The notes beneath the pieces are model-generated. The model was not told the DNA's origin. It did no database searches and saw only the letters and a program-made list of their open reading frames with translations. DNA of 7,041 nucleotides from Deltaproteobacteria bacterium. GTDB lineage: Bacteria; Desulfobacterota; Binatia; UBA9968. A program made the translations under genes and the position numbers. Numbering within the stretch: the first letter of the stretch is position 1; each line of letters opens with the position of its first letter. Below are positions 4,815 through 7,041 of this stretch, one piece after another. The stretch spans positions 1 to 7,041 of the forward strand of contig JACPDC010000136.1 in the NCBI GenBank assembly GCA_016184235.1, given 5' to 3'.

Positions 4815-6180
4815 CGTGGAGCTGGTGTGTGAGGAAGCGCCGGAGCTCGCGCACATCGTCCAGCTCCTCCAGGGCGTTCACACGCCGGATGATTTCCTCG
4901 GTCCGCTCAGCACCCAGTACCGGCGCCATCAGGAGCCGCGCCTTCGCGTTCACCCCCTCCGTATCCAGGGGGTTCTCCCTCGTGCCGGGGGCATGACGGG
5001 TAAAGTGGCTCACGGTCCGCCCATCCCTGAGCGTCACCTCGACGAAGCCGCTGCGCGGCGCCGCCGGATCCATAAGGGCTCGATCGGCCACCAGTTGAAC
5101 GCGCTCCTTCACGGCGCGCACTTGCGGGTCTGCCATGCGTTCATAAGAGTGGCTGTCCGAGAAAGAGACGGTGCCATCCACTAAGGCCACCGCGATGATG
5201 TGCTGGCAGTTGACGTCCGGCATGGAGCGGTTATCGACGATGCGGGCGCCGTCCTCCGGCAGCCTGACGACGATGCGCTCCACGTTGTTCGCGGTGAGCC
5301 CGTGCTCGCGGCGCAGCCTCAGGAATGCGTCCAAGGGGGCCTGGATCGGGTAGCCCACGGAGAAGGGCTTGATGGCGGTCTCGGTGACGAAGAAGCGGCT
5401 CCCCAGACCCGCCACCATTTCCTCCGGCTTTGGTTCCGTGGACAGGGCCTCGAGCGCGTTGTGCTCGCCATCGAGCACGTCCCAGACTCCGGTAAATCCT
5501 GTCTGGACCATGATGGCCGCGGTGACGCCGTTGCGGGCGCCCATGCCGGCGAAGTCGAAGGCCTTTTCGACGTGCTCGCTGTCCCGGACCCAGCTCCACA
5601 CCCCGGACACCTGCTGGGCACCATAGGAAAGCGCGTAGCGCATCCCCTTTTCATCCAAGCGGGCCAAAGAAGCCGCGGCCGCCGCGCTGCCGAAGGTGGA
5701 GCTTACGCCTTCGGCGCTGCGGTGCGTGGCGCGCACCAAATCCGGTCCGAGGGCCAGGAGAAAGCGGCAGCAGAGGTCGTAGCCGAGCGTGACCGCGCGC
5801 AGCAGCTCCGTTCCTGATCTGCCCTCGCGCTCGGCCATGGCCAGCGCCGCGGGCACGACGGCGCAACCGGGATGCGCCTTGGTGACCGGCTCGAAGTCAT
5901 CGGTTTCGTCGGCGTGGGCGAACATCCCGTTGGCCAGAGCGGCGTTGATAGCAGAAGTCGTGATATCCGTGGTGAGGACGGTGGCCTCCGGGACGCCGCC
6001 TTGTGCCCGCGCGTAGCGGATGGCCATCTCTCCGGGCTTGAGCCGGGCTCCTGAAACCATCGCCGCCAGCGCGTCCAGGATGCGATGCCTGGCTTCCCGC
6101 GCCACCTCCGTCGGGAGGCTGCGCTCCCGGGCCGCCACCATATAGGCCGCTAACCGGCCGGTGATATCAGCCGCAGCCAT
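4801..6180 (-). CDS. MmgE/PrpD family protein (2-methylcitrate dehydratase-like)
   Basis: A 459-residue protein of usual length for the MmgE/PrpD family, which includes 2-methylcitrate dehydratase, cis-aconitate decarboxylase and iminodisuccinate epimerase. Visible family marks: RHRILDALAAMVSGA near residue 31, the active-site segment AHADETDDFEP...AHPGCAVVPAALA (88-113) with D91, D94/D95 and H103, and the conserved lysine K271 in TAIKPFSVGYPIQAPLDA. The helical N-terminal domain, the middle alpha/beta domain (about 266-400) and the return to helices fit the fold. No signal peptide. Many family members in uncultured bacteria are of unknown substrate, and the PrpC/PrpB partners of the methylcitrate cycle are absent here, so I do not assign prpD. 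It lies 26 bases after an amidohydrolase on the same strand, suggesting a shared catabolic pathway, perhaps of a hydroxy-acid or tricarboxylate-like intermediate. The 3' end overlaps the VOC gene. Confidence 0.9.
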   Translation of the reverse strand: MAAADITGRLAAYMVAARERSLPTEVAREARHRILDALAAMVSGARLKPGEMAIRYARAQGGVPEATVLTTDITTSAINAALANGMFAHADETDDFEPVTKAHPGCAVVPAALAMAEREGRSGTELLRAVTLGYDLCCRFLLALGPDLVRATHRSAEGVSSTFGSAAAAASLARLDEKGMRYALSYGAQQVSGVWSWVRDSEHVEKAFDFAGMGARNGVTAAIMVQTGFTGVWDVLDGEHNALEALSTEPKPEEMVAGLGSRFFVTETAIKPFSVGYPIQAPLDAFLRLRREHGLTANNVERIVVRLPEDGARIVDNRSMPDVNCQHIIAVALVDGTVSFSDSHSYERMADPQVRAVKERVQLVADRALMDPAAPRSGFVEVTLRDGRTVSHFTRHAPGTRENPLDTEGVNAKARLLMAPVLGAERTEEIIRRVNALEELDDVRELRRFLTHQLHANNI

Positions 6181-6206
6181 CTAAGGCGTCCAACTCCCGC
6201 ATATTT

Positions 6207-7041
6207 TTACTTCAATCCGAAGAGCCTCTGAGCGTTCCCATACCCAAGGTTCTCGGCCGTTGCCGGGCGGAGCTGAGAGAGCAATTCGCGGAAGCGATCG
6301 ATGCGTTCGGCGTAAAAATCCAACGCCGGCGTATGGGCCGCATCGGTGCCCAGAAGGAAACGATGAGGGAATTCCTCGAAAAGGAGCTTCACCTCGGGAA
6401 AGAGCTTTCCCGATCCGTCCTCGATCAAGTGCATCCAGGGCGTCTGCTTCGGCCAGTACCGTCCATATCCGCCCTGCCGAGTGGCGGTCATGCCGCCCAA
6501 ATCACACGTCAGATTAGCGTAGCGGGTTAGGAATTCGCGGATCTGTTGGGCGCTGCTCCGGCCGCAGTGGTGCGCCCAGACGAACTTGGCGCCGCGTTTA
6601 GTCTCGAGCAGCTGCGCCATCGCCGTCACTTTTTCCGGCTCGGCCTCCAGGTGGATCAGCACCGGAAGACGGTATTTGACGGCCACCTCGGCGATGCGAT
6701 GCATGAGGTAGCTGTTCACCGGAAGATCGACATCACCTCCTCCTTGGACGCCGAAGTTCGTGTAGGCATAATGTTTCAGGATGAATTCGCCCAGGCCGAA
6801 ATAACCGCCGGATTGCAATTTTTTTTCCGCTTGTTGGAGAAAGTTGTCCCCGATCTGAGTGGGGCCTTCCCATACCTGGCGATTTCGACCGCCGAGGTCG
6901 CCGCGTTGCCCGGCCACGAAGGGGATGAAGCGGCCGGGAAATTTCCGGGCAAATTCAAGGGCCTGTTCGTCGCGTCCATTGCCGGCATCTTTGGCGCCCC
7001 GGTAGTAGCGGGCCATGAGGACCATGCTTTTGACTCCGGCG
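6207..7041 (-). CDS. Amidohydrolase-2 family metal-dependent hydrolase (5' end cut by window)
   Basis: The open frame enters from beyond base 7041 (AGVKSMVLMARYY) and ends at TAA 6209-6207. An ATG at 7025 is inside a conserved beta strand and is not likely to be the true start; the first strand with the expected H-x-H or E-x-H metal motif must lie upstream. Later marks of the TIM-barrel amidohydrolase-2 family (ACMSD, OMPDC-like decarboxylases and lactonases) are present: PVLIHLEAEPEKV (metal/substrate His), KFVWAHHCGR, NLTCDLGGM, and FLLGTDAAHTP with the metal-binding Asp. The last segment, AENLGYGNAQRLFGL, is the usual closing helix of the family (I/Y-x-x-GNA-x-R-L-F). It precedes MmgE/PrpD by 26 bases, probably as one operon. 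Reaction: hydrolysis or decarboxylation of a carboxylate-bearing ring compound, substrate unknown. Confidence 0.88.
   Translation of the reverse strand, partial: AGVKSMVLMARYYRGAKDAGNGRDEQALEFARKFPGRFIPFVAGQRGDLGGRNRQVWEGPTQIGDNFLQQAEKKLQSGGYFGLGEFILKHYAYTNFGVQGGGDVDLPVNSYLMHRIAEVAVKYRLPVLIHLEAEPEKVTAMAQLLETKRGAKFVWAHHCGRSSAQQIREFLTRYANLTCDLGGMTATRQGGYGRYWPKQTPWMHLIEDGSGKLFPEVKLLFEEFPHRFLLGTDAAHTPALDFYAERIDRFRELLSQLRPATAENLGYGNAQRLFGLK

Noticed and set aside
5200..5817. A 205-codon plus-strand open frame antisense to MmgE/PrpD
   Set aside because: The minus strand carries conserved family motifs throughout; the antisense product is composition-biased.
6819..6826. Eight-T run inside the amidohydrolase gene
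   Set aside because: It encodes Glu-Lys-Lys in frame with sound homology on both sides; no sign of a frameshift.

Overview
The window is GC-rich bacterial DNA, densely coded, with no RNA genes, mobile elements or CRISPR arrays visible. The mix of genes (a KaiC-type ATPase with response-regulator parts, a stand-alone hisC, and a VOC, MmgE/PrpD and amidohydrolase set) is what I would expect from an uncultured soil or sediment lineage such as Deltaproteobacteria-like, NC10/Rokubacteria or Tectomicrobia-like groups. That placement is inference from gene content and cannot be proved from the sequence.

Left part (1-3087, minus strand): a three-gene signalling operon read right to left. It starts with a single-domain KaiC-like ATPase, followed by a receiver-KaiC fusion, and ends with a receiver/histidine-kinase-like protein whose last few residues lie beyond base 1. 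The three genes are closely spaced (about 10 and 29 bases apart). Each protein carries a notable lesion or substitution. The KaiC-like gene lacks a block of its C-terminal half and is then shifted out of frame. The fusion has Asp-Asp where KaiC ATPases carry the catalytic Glu-Glu pair. The kinase has Glu in place of the phospho-accepting His, a weakened ATP-lid motif and a degenerate receiver pocket. The module looks like a KaiC/two-component relay in which the kinase has become a pseudokinase or scaffold. There is no kaiA or kaiB, so it should not be called a circadian clock.

Middle part (3088-4397): a short divergent promoter region, then hisC (histidinol-phosphate aminotransferase) on the plus strand, standing apart from any his operon. 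A well-spaced sigma-70-type promoter ends about 8 bases before its ATG, suggesting a leaderless or nearly leaderless message. After hisC comes a 158-base gap with a strong imperfect hairpin, a second smaller hairpin and a short repeated motif.

Right part (4398-7041): a small VOC-superfamily (glyoxalase/dioxygenase fold) gene on the plus strand converges with, and overlaps by 14 bases, an MmgE/PrpD-family gene on the minus strand. Upstream of the latter, 26 bases away on the same strand, is an amidohydrolase-2 (TIM-barrel) gene whose 5' end is cut by the window edge. The amidohydrolase and MmgE/PrpD pair probably form a catabolic operon for an organic acid or aromatic-derived compound; the substrate cannot be told from sequence.
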